A DNA stretch of 33,121 nt from Oceanospirillales bacterium (GTDB lineage: Bacteria > Pseudomonadota > Gammaproteobacteria > Pseudomonadales > Balneatricaceae): NCBI GenBank assembly GCA_007693685.1, contig REDB01000145.1:1-33121 (forward strand). The letters are read 5' to 3'. The position numbers and the translations under genes were made by a program. Below are positions 16,407 to 25,590 of this stretch, piece after piece (the first letter of the stretch is position 1; every line of letters starts with the position of its first letter). The notes under the pieces are model-generated. The model ran no database searches. It saw only the letters and a list, made by a program, of their open reading frames with translations, and was not told the origin of the DNA.

Positions 16407-19004
16407 TTAAGCGTCCAAATCACTGCTGTCAGATGTTGTTGAATCTAGCTCGGAGCTATCTTCAGACTCTTCATCTTCAGGCTCTTCTATACGGGCCAGC
16501 CCAACCAGTTTTTCATCGTCACTCAAACGAATAAGCATGACACCTTGAGTGTTACGACCGAGTACCGAGATCTCATCCGTACGGGTACGTACCAAGGTTC
16601 CACGATTACTGATCAGCATTACACCATCACCGCTGAAGATCTGTACTGCACCTGCTAATGCACCATTACGCTCAGTACACTGCATAGCAATAACACCTTG
16701 ACCACCACGACCACGCAGTGGGAAATCTTCCACAGCCGTTTGTTTACCGTAACCTTTTTCCGATGCAGTTAACACTTTGCTACCGGGTTGCGGAATAATT
16801 AACGAGATAACACTTGATTCTTCAGGCATACGAACACCACGAACACCTCGAGCTGTTCGACCCATTGGACGAACATCCTGCTCGTTAAAGCGAACTGCCT
16901 TTCCTGCACTGGTGACAAGCATGACATCATCATTACCACTGGTAATGGCAGCACCGATTAAGCAATCTCCTTCTAAAATATCTAAGGCGATTAAACCCGT
17001 GCTACGTGGTCGAGCAAAGCTTTGTAAAGGAGTTTTCTTAACCGTACCCTTGGCAGTTGCCATAAAGACATAGCGATCTTCATCAAACTCTTTAACTGGC
17101 AGTATCGTGTTGATGCGTTCACCCTCTTCCAGAGGAAGAATGTTAACCAACGGACGGCCACGTGATGCTCTACTCGCAGGTGGAATTTCATACACTTTGA
17201 GCCAATAGACCTTACCGCGACTCGAGAAGCAAAGTACGGTGTCATGCGTATTCGCAATCAAAAGATGTTCAATGAAATCTTCATCTTTCATCGCGGTCGC
17301 AGATTTACCCTTACCGCCACGACGCTGAGCTTGATAAGCATCCAAAGGCTGAGTTTTCGCATAACCACTGTGTGATATGGTCAATACCATATCCTCTTCA
17401 GTAATTAAGTCAGCAACGGTCAAATCTTGCTGTGAAGCGATAATTTCAGTGCGACGTGGGTTAGCATATTCAGCAACGATAGCCTCCAACTCTTCACGAA
17501 TCACTTCCATCAAACGCTCACGTGAAGAGAGAATAAACAGAAGCTCAGCGATTTTTTCAACCAGACTACGGTATTCAGCAATCAGCTTTTCGTGCTCTAA
17601 ACCGGTTAAACGGTGTAAACGCAGATCCAAAATAGCTTGCGCTTGAACCGGTGACAGATAGTACTGACCTTCACGCAAACCGTATTGAGGTTCAAGATCT
17701 TCGGGGCGGCAGGCATCTTCACCCGCACGCTCCAACATTTCGACCACGTGACCTGGATTCCACGGAGTAGCAATCAGCCTCTCTCTGGCATCTGCAGGGG
17801 TCGGAGAATCTTTGATCAGCTGAATTACGGGATCTATGTTAGCAAGCGCAATGGCCAAACCTTCCAATACATGCCCACGTTCACGCGCTTTACGAAGTTC
17901 GTAGACGGTTCGGCGAGTGACCACTTCACGACGGTGCAGAATAAAGCATTCAAGCATCGTTTTAAGATCAATAATTCGTGGTTGACCATTCACCAAGGCA
18001 ACCATATTGATGCCAAAAACGCTTTGGAGTTGAGTTTGATTAAAGAGATTGTTGATAATTACTTCAGCTACTTCACCACGACGAAGCTCAATGGCAATAC
18101 GCATACCATCTTTATCTGATTCGTCACGAAGCTCGCTAATGCCTTCTATCTTTTTCTCTTTAACCAGTTCAGCGATTTTTTCAATCGTGCGTGCTTTATT
18201 CAACTGATAAGGAATCTCAGTGATCACCAGCATTGGGCGACCATTACGTGGATTCTCTTCTATATGGTGACGCGCACGAACATAAATGCGGCCGCGACCT
18301 GTGCGGTAAGCCTGCAAAATACCTGCGCGACCATTGATAATAGCGCCAGTTGGGAAATCCGGACCAGGAATAAACTCCATCAACTCATCGATGGTTAAAT
18401 CTGGATTTTCGATCAGTGCTAGACAGCCTTTTACTACTTCACCCAAATTATGGGGTGGAATATTGGTTGCCATGCCCACTGCAATACCTGATGAACCATT
18501 AACCAATAGGTTAGGGACTCGTGTTGGTAGAACAGCAGGTATTCTTTCCGTACCATCATAGTTATCGACGAAATCGACGGTTTCTTTGTCCAGATCAGCC
18601 AATAACTCGTGCGCTATTTTAGCCATGCGGATTTCGGTATAACGCATCGCCGCAGCACTATCGCCATCGACGGAACCAAAGTTACCTTGACCATCGACTA
18701 GCGGCGCGCGCATTGAAAAGTCTTGCGCCATCCTAACGATCGTATCGTACACAGCACTATCACCATGTGGGTGATATTTACCGATAACGTCACCTACCAC
18801 ACGGGCAGACTTCTTATAAGGTTTATTCCAGTCGTTACTTAACTCATGCATCGCAAAGAGTACACGACGATGCACAGGCTTAAGACCATCACGTACATCC
18901 GGTAATGCGCGCCCTACAATGACACTCATTGCATAATCGAGGTAGGACTGTTTAAGCTCATCCTCAATATTGACTGGCAGGACTTCTTTAGCTAGATCAC
19001 CCAT
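16407..19004 (-). CDS. gyrA: DNA gyrase subunit A
   Basis: GyrA cuts and rejoins DNA to introduce negative supercoils, with GyrB supplying ATP hydrolysis. Starting at the ATG at 19004 gives 865 residues and places the catalytic tyrosine at 122 (AAAMRYTE) and the quinolone-determining residues at S83 and D87, exactly E. coli numbering. This supports the choice over the track start. Both are the susceptible-type residues. The GyrA box QRRGGKG begins the C-terminal wrapping domain, and a long acidic tail rich in Asp, Glu and Ser ends the protein. It heads the long minus-strand run and is divergent from ubiG. Confidence 0.98.
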   Translation of the reverse strand: MGDLAKEVLPVNIEDELKQSYLDYAMSVIVGRALPDVRDGLKPVHRRVLFAMHELSNDWNKPYKKSARVVGDVIGKYHPHGDSAVYDTIVRMAQDFSMRAPLVDGQGNFGSVDGDSAAAMRYTEIRMAKIAHELLADLDKETVDFVDNYDGTERIPAVLPTRVPNLLVNGSSGIAVGMATNIPPHNLGEVVKGCLALIENPDLTIDELMEFIPGPDFPTGAIINGRAGILQAYRTGRGRIYVRARHHIEENPRNGRPMLVITEIPYQLNKARTIEKIAELVKEKKIEGISELRDESDKDGMRIAIELRRGEVAEVIINNLFNQTQLQSVFGINMVALVNGQPRIIDLKTMLECFILHRREVVTRRTVYELRKARERGHVLEGLAIALANIDPVIQLIKDSPTPADARERLIATPWNPGHVVEMLERAGEDACRPEDLEPQYGLREGQYYLSPVQAQAILDLRLHRLTGLEHEKLIAEYRSLVEKIAELLFILSSRERLMEVIREELEAIVAEYANPRRTEIIASQQDLTVADLITEEDMVLTISHSGYAKTQPLDAYQAQRRGGKGKSATAMKDEDFIEHLLIANTHDTVLCFSSRGKVYWLKVYEIPPASRASRGRPLVNILPLEEGERINTILPVKEFDEDRYVFMATAKGTVKKTPLQSFARPRSTGLIALDILEGDCLIGAAITSGNDDVMLVTSAGKAVRFNEQDVRPMGRTARGVRGVRMPEESSVISLIIPQPGSKVLTASEKGYGKQTAVEDFPLRGRGGQGVIAMQCTERNGALAGAVQIFSGDGVMLISNRGTLVRTRTDEISVLGRNTQGVMLIRLSDDEKLVGLARIEEPEDEESEDSSELDSTTSDSSDLDA

Positions 19005-19068
19005 TCGCTCAGCGTTCCTTGATTCGGTATGCTTACACGCCGACAACACGGCAGTTAATTAGCCGACA

Positions 19069-19077
19069 ATTGTACCA
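19069..19077 (-). promoter_or_regulatory. Putative gyrA promoter (extended -10)
   Basis: On the minus strand TGGTACAAT gives an extended -10 (TGn plus TACAAT) about 65 bases before the gyrA ATG. No good -35 is seen, which is common with extended -10 promoters. Confidence 0.5.
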
Positions 19078-19152
19078 TAAACACACGCTGACTCACCTCT
19101 GCTATGAGTGTTAGAATCCACTAGAATTGAATTATTTGGAATTTTATTGACC

Positions 19153-19875
19153 ATGAGCAAGCCAAACACGCTAAATCTTGATCCGGCAGAGATCGCAAAA
19201 TTTGAAGAATTGGCTAGTCGCTGGTGGGATCGCAACAGCGAATTTAAACCGCTGCATGATATTAACCCCCTGCGCGTAGGCTTTATCGACCGTATTGCAC
19301 GCCTTGCAGAAAAAAAAGTGGTGGATATAGGCTGTGGGGGCGGAATCCTATCCGAGTCTATGGCCATTCGCGGCGCTCAAGTAACCGGCATCGATATGGG
19401 TGAAGCACCTCTTAAAGTCGCGAAACTGCATGGATTAGAAAGTGGCGTCAAGGTTGATTATCAACGAATAACGGCTGAAGAGTTTGCAGAATTACATCCA
19501 GAGAGCTTCGATGTTGTCACCTGCATGGAAATGATCGAGCATGTTCCCGACCCTAGCTCAGTGATACGAGCCTGCGCCACTTTAGTCAAACCCGGTGGCT
19601 ACGTATTTCTATCAACCCTAAATCGCAACCCCAAAAGCTATCTATTCGCTATTTTAGGCGCAGAGCGACTATTAAAGCTGGTCCCTCAAGGAACACATGA
19701 CTTTAATAAGTTCGTCAAACCCGCCGAGCTCGCCGGCTGGGTCAGGGATAGCGGACTGACATTAAAAGAGATGACTGGATTAACCTACAACCCACTCACA
19801 CGACAGTACAGACTAGATCCACATGATGTCGATGTGAACTACATGATCGCCACCCAAAAACCGGAGCTTTCATGA
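19153..19875 (+). CDS. ubiG: Ubiquinone biosynthesis O-methyltransferase
   Basis: UbiG carries out both O-methylations in ubiquinone synthesis using S-adenosylmethionine. The SAM-binding motif [13 protein letters not shown] lies at residues 56-68, and [13 protein letters not shown] is the usual post-motif. The ATG at 19153 ([26 protein letters not shown]) gives 240 residues, matching the family; the track start is 15 codons earlier without homology. It is divergent from gyrA across about 150 bases and overlaps mupP by four bases (ATGA), so the two are translationally coupled. Confidence 0.96.
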   Translation: MSKPNTLNLDPAEIAKFEELASRWWDRNSEFKPLHDINPLRVGFIDRIARLAEKKVVDIGCGGGILSESMAIRGAQVTGIDMGEAPLKVAKLHGLESGVKVDYQRITAEEFAELHPESFDVVTCMEMIEHVPDPSSVIRACATLVKPGGYVFLSTLNRNPKSYLFAILGAERLLKLVPQGTHDFNKFVKPAELAGWVRDSGLTLKEMTGLTYNPLTRQYRLDPHDVDVNYMIATQKPELS

Positions 19876-20564
19876 AACAGGTTGATGCGGTTTTATTCGA
19901 TCTTGATGGGGCATTGGTGGATACCGCACCTGACTTTCTTCGCATTTGTAATGAACTACTTATCGAAGAAGGGTATCCAACTATCGACTTTGAAACTCTT
20001 CGCTTGAGCGTTTCTAATGGCGGTCGCGCGGTGATAAAAACTGCGTTTAAGATTGAAGAAGATCACCCTGATTTTGAAAGATTACTAGCAGAGATGCTGA
20101 ATCGCTATGAAGCTAACCCAGCTCAAGACAGTGGCCTTTTTGATCAGTTTGACCAATTACTGCATTGGCTTGAAAGTAGAAATATCCCTTGGGGGGTCGT
20201 CACTAATAAACCTGCTCGATTTACCTACCCCCTAATGCATCAACTTAATCTTTTTGATCGTTGTGCGGTGATTATTTGCCCAGACGATGTCAAAAACAGC
20301 AAGCCTGATCCAGAAGGACTGTTACTAGCTTGTCAAAAAATAGCAAAATCGCCTCACAACTCATTGTATGTTGGTGATCATCAGCGCGATATACAAGCGG
20401 GAAATGCTGCCGGTATGTTCACGCTAGCAGTCACGTTTGGTTACCTTCAGCCTAATGAAGATCCAAGCAAGTGGGGCAGTAACTATATAATTGACAAGCC
20501 AGATGAACTACTTTGCCTTTTAAAATCCTTTACTCAGCCCTACACTGCGCGTGATTTGGGTTAA
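19872..20564 (+). CDS. mupP: HAD phosphatase, probable N-acetylmuramic acid 6-phosphate phosphatase
   Basis: A HAD-superfamily phosphatase of 230 residues. The nucleophile motif [10 protein letters not shown] has D10 and D12, followed by the threonine of VVTNKP, the lysine of KNSKPDP and VGDHQRDI. The [14 protein letters not shown] segment and its place between ubiG and yciK match pseudomonad MupP, which dephosphorylates MurNAc-6-phosphate in cell-wall recycling. Phosphoglycolate phosphatase is the alternative name often given to such proteins. The position after DxDG is Ala, where Thr or Val is usual. GGAG lies five bases before the ATG. Confidence 0.82.
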   Translation: MKQVDAVLFDLDGALVDTAPDFLRICNELLIEEGYPTIDFETLRLSVSNGGRAVIKTAFKIEEDHPDFERLLAEMLNRYEANPAQDSGLFDQFDQLLHWLESRNIPWGVVTNKPARFTYPLMHQLNLFDRCAVIICPDDVKNSKPDPEGLLLACQKIAKSPHNSLYVGDHQRDIQAGNAAGMFTLAVTFGYLQPNEDPSKWGSNYIIDKPDELLCLLKSFTQPYTARDLG

Positions 20565-20580
20565 CAGGAGCGATACCATT

Positions 20581-21324
20581 ATGTTTTCTTATCAAGCGCC
20601 AGCAGACTTACTGAAAGATCGAATAATACTTGTTACCGGCGCTGGCGATGGCATCGGTCGCGCCGCTTCGTTGCACTATGCAGCCCATGGTGCCACCGTT
20701 ATCTTATTGGGACGCACTCAAGAAAAGCTTGATCGAGTGTATGATGAAATCGAAGCGGCAGGCCACCCTCAAGCAGCTATAGTACCGATGAATCTTGACG
20801 TTGCCACCGAACATGACTACATAGAGCTTTGCAACACACTGCATCAAGAGTTTGGTCGACTGGATGGAATTCTCCATAACGCCAGCGTTCTTGGCGTTAG
20901 AACACCGATAGAAAACTTCGATCCGATTATTTGGCATCAAGTGATGCAGGTTAACGTCAACGCGCCTTTTATGCTAACGCAAACACTGATGCCTTTATTA
21001 GCCAAATCCGAAGATGCATCGATTATATTTACAAGCTCTAGTGTTGGTCGTAAAGGCAAAGCCTACTGGGGAGCTTATGCCGTATCTAAATTTGCAACCG
21101 AAGGCTTAATGCAAGTATTGGCTGATGAGCTTGAAAACACCGCTAATATTCGCGTGAACGCGATCAACCCGGGTGCGACACGAACGAATATGAGAGCTTT
21201 TGCTTATCCTGGTGAAAACCCAGAAACTTTGCGCACACCCGCAGAAATTATGCCTTTGTATCTCTATTTAATGGGGCCAGATAGCAAAGAAATACAAGGT
21301 CAATCAATGGATGCTCAGGCTTAA
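20581..21324 (+). CDS. yciK: YciK-type short-chain dehydrogenase/reductase
   Basis: A classical short-chain dehydrogenase with the cofactor motif TGAGDGIG near residues 19-26, HNAS, and the catalytic YAVSK (Y166, K170). It matches YciK in length (247) and in its position after the ubiG-mupP pair. The substrate is not known with certainty. The ATG at 20581 has AGGAG ten bases upstream; the track start ten codons earlier overlaps mupP and lacks homology. A strong terminator follows. Confidence 0.9.
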   Translation: MFSYQAPADLLKDRIILVTGAGDGIGRAASLHYAAHGATVILLGRTQEKLDRVYDEIEAAGHPQAAIVPMNLDVATEHDYIELCNTLHQEFGRLDGILHNASVLGVRTPIENFDPIIWHQVMQVNVNAPFMLTQTLMPLLAKSEDASIIFTSSSVGRKGKAYWGAYAVSKFATEGLMQVLADELENTANIRVNAINPGATRTNMRAFAYPGENPETLRTPAEIMPLYLYLMGPDSKEIQGQSMDAQA

Positions 21325-21357
21325 AAAAGCTTTTACTCCGACAGTTAAAGTAAATAA

Positions 21358-21391
21358 AAAAGGCTGCACTTTTTACAAAGTGCAGCCTTTT
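21358..21391. terminator. Bidirectional terminator between yciK and rluB
   Basis: AAAAGGCTGCACTTT and AAAGTGCAGCCTTTT are perfect 15-base inverted copies around TTAC. The arms supply T-runs on both strands, so it should end both converging transcripts. Confidence 0.93.
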
Positions 21392-21408
21392 AAGTTTTAC
21401 GAATCAGA

Positions 21409-22308
21409 TTATCTAGCAGTACGTTTTCCAACGGATCGACCACGTGGTTTTTTAGCACTACGACCCTCAGTTTTTCCATCAGCCGCATGCTGACGTACAC
21501 GCTGACGACGGAATCGACGCTCTTCCACTTCCAACTGTGCAGGTGTTCTTCTGAAAGGTGTTGTATCAGCAGGTAAATCAACCTCTGCCGCTAAGACATT
21601 AGCTTCTTTACGACCTAGTTCACGCCAAGTTCCGACCTTAACATCGCTCGGCAGGAAAACAGGCCCAAAGCGAACTCGCTTAAGACGATTAACCTGAATC
21701 CCTTGAGATTCCCACAGACGACGAACCTCACGGTTCCGACCTTCCATCAACACACAGTGGTACCATTTATTGGCACCCTCTCCGTTGAAAAACTGAACAT
21801 CAGTGAAGCGAGCCATGCCATCTTCAAGCAGAACTCCCTGCCTCAAACGCTCTAGCATATCCTCTGTAACATCACCCAAAACACGCACTGCATATTCACG
21901 ATCAATTTGCGCTGAAGGATGCATCAAACGATTTGCCAATTCACCATCTGTGGTGAAAATCAGCAAACCTGTGGTATTAATATCCAAACGACCAACTACT
22001 ATCCAGCGCCCCTCTTTAAGAGGAGGCAGGCTGTCAAACACTGTCGGACGCCCTTCTGGATCATGACGCGTACAGACTTCATCCAATGGCTTGTTATAGA
22101 TAAGAACGCGCCTCGGCGACTCTGATGCGATAATCAACTTAACAGGCTTACCATCTACACTGACCGCATCACTTTCGGAGACTCTATCCCCTAGTTTTGC
22201 TTTATGGCCATTTACAGATACTCTTCCTGATTCGATCCAACGCTCCATCTCACGACGTGAGCCAACTCCGGAGCGCGCCAATACTTTTTGAATCTTTTCA
22301 TCTGACAT
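21409..22308 (-). CDS. rluB: 23S rRNA pseudouridine 2605 synthase
   Basis: An RluB/RsuA-type pseudouridine synthase. An N-terminal S4 RNA-binding domain (about residues 3-60) is followed by the catalytic domain with GRLDINTTGLLIFT, in which D109 is the nucleophile. NREVRRLWES is a family motif. A basic C-terminal tail rich in Arg and Lys follows. RluB modifies U2605 of 23S rRNA in E. coli. The ATG has GGGA about eight bases upstream. The gap after the H-NS-like gene is 49 bases with no visible terminator, so co-transcription is possible. Confidence 0.93.
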   Translation of the reverse strand: MSDEKIQKVLARSGVGSRREMERWIESGRVSVNGHKAKLGDRVSESDAVSVDGKPVKLIIASESPRRVLIYNKPLDEVCTRHDPEGRPTVFDSLPPLKEGRWIVVGRLDINTTGLLIFTTDGELANRLMHPSAQIDREYAVRVLGDVTEDMLERLRQGVLLEDGMARFTDVQFFNGEGANKWYHCVLMEGRNREVRRLWESQGIQVNRLKRVRFGPVFLPSDVKVGTWRELGRKEANVLAAEVDLPADTTPFRRTPAQLEVEERRFRRQRVRQHAADGKTEGRSAKKPRGRSVGKRTAR

Positions 22309-22357
22309 TGACGCAATCCCAAAACATAATTTAACGAAGCACTATTACCAGCGACTA

Positions 22358-22753
22358 TTATTCGGCACTAGGTAATTGATCTTTACTGATACCCTTTGCT
22401 TGCATGTAATCAGCAAATACAACTGGAGTTCTGCCACGACCAGACCATTCGTGACGTTGGCCTTGATCATCAACAATATAATACTTGGCTTTTACAGTCT
22501 TTTTAGGAGCGACTTCTGCCAGATCAGATAGATCAGAAATATCAAGACCCGCTTCTTTCATAGCCTGACGAATCTGCTCAATCTTTTCAATTCGCTTACT
22601 TTCTTCAGCGGCTAAACGAGCTTCCTCTTCTCTGCGCTCTTCAAGAATATCGTTCAAATCAGCCAAGACTTTTTCAATATCTGCAACAGAAAGTTCCTGA
22701 CATTGCTTTCTTAAAGAGTTCTTACGCAGAAGCGTTTTTGCAAATTCAGACAT
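22358..22753 (-). CDS. H-NS family nucleoid-associated protein
   Basis: This 131-residue protein has an N-terminal, highly charged coiled-coil region (about 1-68) for oligomerisation and a C-terminal H-NS DNA-binding domain (about 88-127). The AT-hook-like core motif SGRGRTP lies at 104-110, in the usual setting YYIVDDQGQRHEW and VFADYM. H-NS proteins silence AT-rich genes by binding the minor groove. A promoter is visible upstream. GAGA lies eight bases before the ATG. It sits between yciO and rluB, where scpA and scpB are commonly found in gammaproteobacteria. Confidence 0.9.
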   Translation of the reverse strand: MSEFAKTLLRKNSLRKQCQELSVADIEKVLADLNDILEERREEEARLAAEESKRIEKIEQIRQAMKEAGLDISDLSDLAEVAPKKTVKAKYYIVDDQGQRHEWSGRGRTPVVFADYMQAKGISKDQLPSAE

Positions 22754-22787
22754 TTTAAAATTCTCACTTTATATTAATGACTGGACT

Positions 22788-22815
22788 ATTATCTTCAGTT
22801 ATAAAAGTTTTGCAA
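22788..22815 (-). promoter_or_regulatory. Putative promoter of the H-NS-like gene
   Basis: On the minus strand TTGCAA and GATAAT are 16 bases apart (four and five of six matches to sigma-70). The region is very AT-rich, which would also suit self-binding by the H-NS-like protein. Confidence 0.45.
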
Positions 22816-22836
22816 TATTTATAATCAAACCTAGCA

Positions 22837-23457
22837 TTAATTAAATACTGAAATATCGCCCGCGCCCTCACGTGTTACTTCAGGCACATCATTAGTTAAA
22901 TTAACAACCGTAGTTGCTTCCATACCACAAAAACCGCCATCAATAACTAAATCTACTTGATGTTGCAAGGTATCACGAATGTCATATGGATCAGTTAAAG
23001 GTAAATCTTCACCAGGCAATATAAGTGACGTACTCATTATTGGCTCACCTAATTCAGCCAATAATGCAGCGACAATAGGATTAGCAGGCACTCTGATACC
23101 TATCGTTCTTCTTTTAGGGTTAAGCAAACGCCTCGGCACTTCGCTAGTGGCATTTAAAATAAATGTATAGGCTCCAGGTGTATGGGCTTTTAGCAAGCGA
23201 TACACACTATTATCAACCTTGGCATAAGTTGAGATAACCGACAGATCACCGCAGACCAGTGTAAAATTATGCTTATCATCCAAACGGCGTATCAATTTTA
23301 TTTGATCTACGGCTTTTTTATTTTCTAAAGTACAACCCAACGCATAAGCACAATCTGTTGGGTAAACGATGACACCACCTGACCTCAATATCTCAACTGC
23401 CTGTGCAATTAATCTTTTTTGAGGATTTTCGGGGTGTATCTGAAAAAACTGGCTCAC
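22837..23457 (-). CDS. yciO: YciO, Sua5/YrdC family protein
   Basis: A YrdC-like domain protein of the YciO branch. SQFFQIHPENPQ at the start, GGVIVYPTDCAYALGC and the KRRTIGIRVP RNA/nucleotide-binding segment all fit. The related TsaC/Sua5 proteins make threonylcarbamoyl-AMP for tRNA t6A; YciO's physiological role is less settled. I start at the GTG at 23457, five bases beyond GGAGG, which gives 206 residues, the length of E. coli YciO. The track start is a GTG inside the Shine-Dalgarno region. It follows rnm closely, so rnm-yciO is an operon. Confidence 0.93.
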   Translation of the reverse strand: MSQFFQIHPENPQKRLIAQAVEILRSGGVIVYPTDCAYALGCTLENKKAVDQIKLIRRLDDKHNFTLVCGDLSVISTYAKVDNSVYRLLKAHTPGAYTFILNATSEVPRRLLNPKRRTIGIRVPANPIVAALLAELGEPIMSTSLILPGEDLPLTDPYDIRDTLQHQVDLVIDGGFCGMEATTVVNLTNDVPEVTREGAGDISVFN

Positions 23458-23475
23458 TTCGACCTCCACGACCGA

Positions 23476-24336
23476 TCAACTCATTCGAGCATCTACATTC
23501 ATATTAGAAAGCAACACATTTAAAATATGGTTTTCATTTAACTCTATTTCTGGAAAGCAACCGGGCAAAGTCCAAGGTGATAAGGTAGAGTGAAAATCAC
23601 TACCTGCTGAAACTTTAAATCCATAATGCTTAACCCAACGCAACAACTCTCGCCCTTGATCTGGATTTAAACCCGGATAACTCACTTCTATTGCATCAAC
23701 GCCTAAACCTTTCAACTCTTCAAATAAAAGACGCAGACGTGTAAAGGTCATGTTGTATTTAGTTGGATGGGCCAAAATTGTATAACCATTTGCCTGCTTT
23801 ACAAGGGCAATCACTTTTTCAAGATCAGGCCATAATGCCTTCACGTCACCAGCTTTACCTTGACCCAAGTAAACATCAAACGCATCTTTTACACTTCGAA
23901 CATACCCCATCTCAACCAGCGCTTTTGCAAAATGAGGGCGGCATAAACTGACATTTCCAGCAATAGCTTGCGCATTATCCAAGATAGAAGCGTTTATTCC
24001 TTTTTTAACCAAACGTTCAGCAATTTTTTCTGCTCGCTGCTGACGAATAGTTTCTAATTCAACCATAAAAGCTTTAACTTCTGGATTATGCTCATCAAGA
24101 CCAATTGATAATAAATGCAAAGTCTGACGACGCCATACACAACTTAGCTCTATCCCTGATATTAAATTAAGACCTAATTCTTCAGCCTTTTTACGAGCCA
24201 AAGGAAGACCTGATAGGGTATCGTGATCAGTGAGCGCCACACACTGCAATTTTTTTTCTGCGCACAAGGACATCAACTCTTCTGGTGAAAGAGAACCATC
24301 TGATGCAGTGCTATGCAAATGCAGATCGTAACGCAA
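23476..24336 (-). CDS. rnm: PHP-domain 5'-3' exoribonuclease (RNase AM)
   Basis: A PHP-type metal-dependent phosphoesterase of 286 residues. The metal-binding motifs are DLHLHSTASDG, ALTDHDT, GIELS and GSDFHS. Its E. coli relative YciV (RNase AM) removes nucleotides from the 5' ends of short RNAs and matures rRNA 5' ends; 3',5'-bisphosphate nucleotide phosphatase activity is also known in the family. It is often labelled TrpH. The start is TTG (MRYDLHLHS) with GGAG seven bases upstream. A palindrome lies 24 bases upstream in the gap to yciI. Confidence 0.9.
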   Translation of the reverse strand: MRYDLHLHSTASDGSLSPEELMSLCAEKKLQCVALTDHDTLSGLPLARKKAEELGLNLISGIELSCVWRRQTLHLLSIGLDEHNPEVKAFMVELETIRQQRAEKIAERLVKKGINASILDNAQAIAGNVSLCRPHFAKALVEMGYVRSVKDAFDVYLGQGKAGDVKALWPDLEKVIALVKQANGYTILAHPTKYNMTFTRLRLLFEELKGLGVDAIEVSYPGLNPDQGRELLRWVKHYGFKVSAGSDFHSTLSPWTLPGCFPEIELNENHILNVLLSNMNVDARMS

Positions 24337-24359
24337 GCAACATCTCCAAAAAGTTATTT

Positions 24360-24376
24360 TTTTCGTGGTACGAAAA
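24360..24376. promoter_or_regulatory. Palindrome in the rnm-yciI divergent gap
   Basis: TTTTCGT-GGT-ACGAAAA is a perfect inverted repeat with seven-base arms and a three-base spacer. It is well placed to bind a dimeric regulator in the rnm leader, or upstream of yciI. The gap 24337-24474 is AT-rich and also holds ATTAAGC/GCTTAAT arms (24433-24458) before yciI. Confidence 0.45.
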
Positions 24377-24474
24377 TATTTCTGATATCGTTTATTATAA
24401 ACCTAACTGACTATAAATACTCTTTATGATCAATTAAGCTTCAGCATTAATGCTTAATATTGGAGATAGCAACA

Positions 24475-24774
24475 ATGTTTTACGCTGTAATAGCAGAAGA
24501 TAAACCCAATAGCCTTCAGAAAAGACTAGAAGTTAGACCAGAACACCTTGAAAGAATTAAACAATTGAACAATGAAGGTCGACTCTTGTTAGCAGGCCCC
24601 CACCCGAGCATAGACGCAGAAGATCCAGGTGAAGCTGGTTTTAGCGGCAGCTTAATTGTGGCTGAATTTGACAGTTTAGAGCACGCAAAACAATGGGCTG
24701 ATGCTGATCCGTTTGTAAAAGCGGGTGTATATGACAAAATTACTGTTAAACCCTTCCGTAAGGTATTGCCCTAA
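24475..24774 (+). CDS. yciI: YciI family protein
   Basis: A small cytoplasmic protein (99 residues) of the YCII family with a ferredoxin-like fold. The conserved [10 protein letters not shown] segment carries the His and Asp thought to form an active site, and the C-terminal DPFVKAGVY motif is typical. Function is unproven for most members. I start at the ATG at 24475 (MFYAVIAED), with GGAGA nine bases before; the track start is a TTG overlapping that Shine-Dalgarno. It is divergent from rnm, a familiar neighbourhood for yci genes. Confidence 0.9.
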   Translation: MFYAVIAEDKPNSLQKRLEVRPEHLERIKQLNNEGRLLLAGPHPSIDAEDPGEAGFSGSLIVAEFDSLEHAKQWADADPFVKAGVYDKITVKPFRKVLP

Positions 24775-24809
24775 GCTACTGTATTTCTGCTATACTACCT
24801 GTGTAAAAC

Positions 24810-24839
24810 TTGACCATAAGGGTAATGTTTGGTTATAAC
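24810..24839 (+). promoter_or_regulatory. Putative promoter of the OmpA-domain gene
   Basis: TTGACC and TATAAC, each five of six matches to sigma-70, are 18 bases apart. The predicted leader is about 105 bases and contains TTAAGC/GCTTAA arms that could fold. The gene's codon use and strong Shine-Dalgarno also suggest high expression. Confidence 0.65.
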
Positions 24840-24951
24840 TTGCGTTATTACTAGGCACTGCGTTTATCTTAGGTTAAGCTTTAGTATGCTTAAATTAAGC
24901 TGAGAAATTTAACTAAAAGACCTACATCCAACCTGGCACAAGGAAATGATG

Positions 24952-25545
24952 ATGAAGAAAATTGCTATCGCTGCCGGCCTGGCCATGACTCTCGGCTTCT
25001 CTGCCGTTCAGGCCTCGGTACCCGGCTATGCTGTAAACTCTAGTGGAACCGTATGGCGTACAAGCTTCGGTGAATGCTGGCAGACATCTTCTTGGAGTGC
25101 TGATAAAGCAATTCCAGGATGCGCAGGCTATGTTGCTCAAGCTGAACCAGCTCCAGCACCTGCTCCAGCTCCAGCTCCTGAAGTAGCTGAAATTGAGCGT
25201 AAATTCGCTCTTTACTTTGATTTTGACAGCACTCGTGTTGGTGACATCTCTACTATCGTTAACCACATTGGTTCTTTAGCTAGCGTTGAAAGCATCAAAC
25301 TAGTTGGTCATGCTGACCGTATCGGTAATGCTGCATACAACGATCGCTTGTCTCAGCGTCGTGCTGATGCTGTTGCTGCTGCACTAGCAAATGCTGGCGT
25401 TAACCCAAGCCTAATGTCTACCAGCTCTATGGGTAGCCGTTCACCAGTAGCTAACTGCTCTGGTCGTGGTGCTGAATTGATCGCTTGCTTGCGTCCAGAT
25501 CGTCGTGTTGACGTTGAAATCACTGGAACTCGTCGCGCTCAGTAA
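24952..25545 (+). CDS. Exported OmpA-domain protein
   Basis: This 197-residue protein begins with a signal peptide (MKKIAIAAGLAMTLGFSAVQ, cleavage near residue 21) that has no lipobox cysteine. A short module with TVWRTSFGECWQTSSW and two cysteines (42 and 57) follows, then an Ala-Pro repeat linker (about 65-77). The C-terminal OmpA-like peptidoglycan-binding domain (about 84-190) has YFDFDS, LVGHADRIG and NDRLSQRRADAV. Two more cysteines (169, 179) may form a disulfide. There is no transmembrane barrel, so it is probably periplasmic or outer-membrane associated and bound to the wall. Three ATGs occur in a row; the third (24952) has the best spacing from AAGGA. Codons are strongly biased, suggesting abundance. 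Confidence 0.88.
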   Translation: MKKIAIAAGLAMTLGFSAVQASVPGYAVNSSGTVWRTSFGECWQTSSWSADKAIPGCAGYVAQAEPAPAPAPAPAPEVAEIERKFALYFDFDSTRVGDISTIVNHIGSLASVESIKLVGHADRIGNAAYNDRLSQRRADAVAAALANAGVNPSLMSTSSMGSRSPVANCSGRGAELIACLRPDRRVDVEITGTRRAQ

Positions 25546-25560
25546 TCACTGACAGATATA

Positions 25561-25590
25561 AAAAAACCAACCCTCGGGTTGGTTTTTTTT
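25561..25590. terminator. Bidirectional terminator between the OmpA-domain gene and purL
   Basis: AAACCAACC and GGTTGGTTT form a stem around a short CTCG loop, with T8 after it and A-runs before it. It ends the OmpA-domain transcript and can also end the purL transcript on the minus strand, 130 bases beyond purL. The intervening 25591-25720 holds a perfect AATTTAAC/GTTAAATT repeat and a short protein-like reading frame, but no gene I can support. Confidence 0.9.

Noticed and set aside
18700-18770. Possible quinolone-resistance changes in gyrA
   Set aside because: Residues 83 and 87 are Ser and Asp, the susceptible type; the neighbouring differences from E. coli (QDFSMRAP) look like normal lineage variation.
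19059-19367. Minus-strand 102-residue ORF over the start of ubiG
   Set aside because: It is antisense to conserved UbiG codons and would cover the gyrA promoter. No family features are present.
23458-23469. Upstream GTG start of yciO
   Set aside because: It overlaps the GGAGG that serves the GTG at 23457. The shorter form has exactly the E. coli YciO length.
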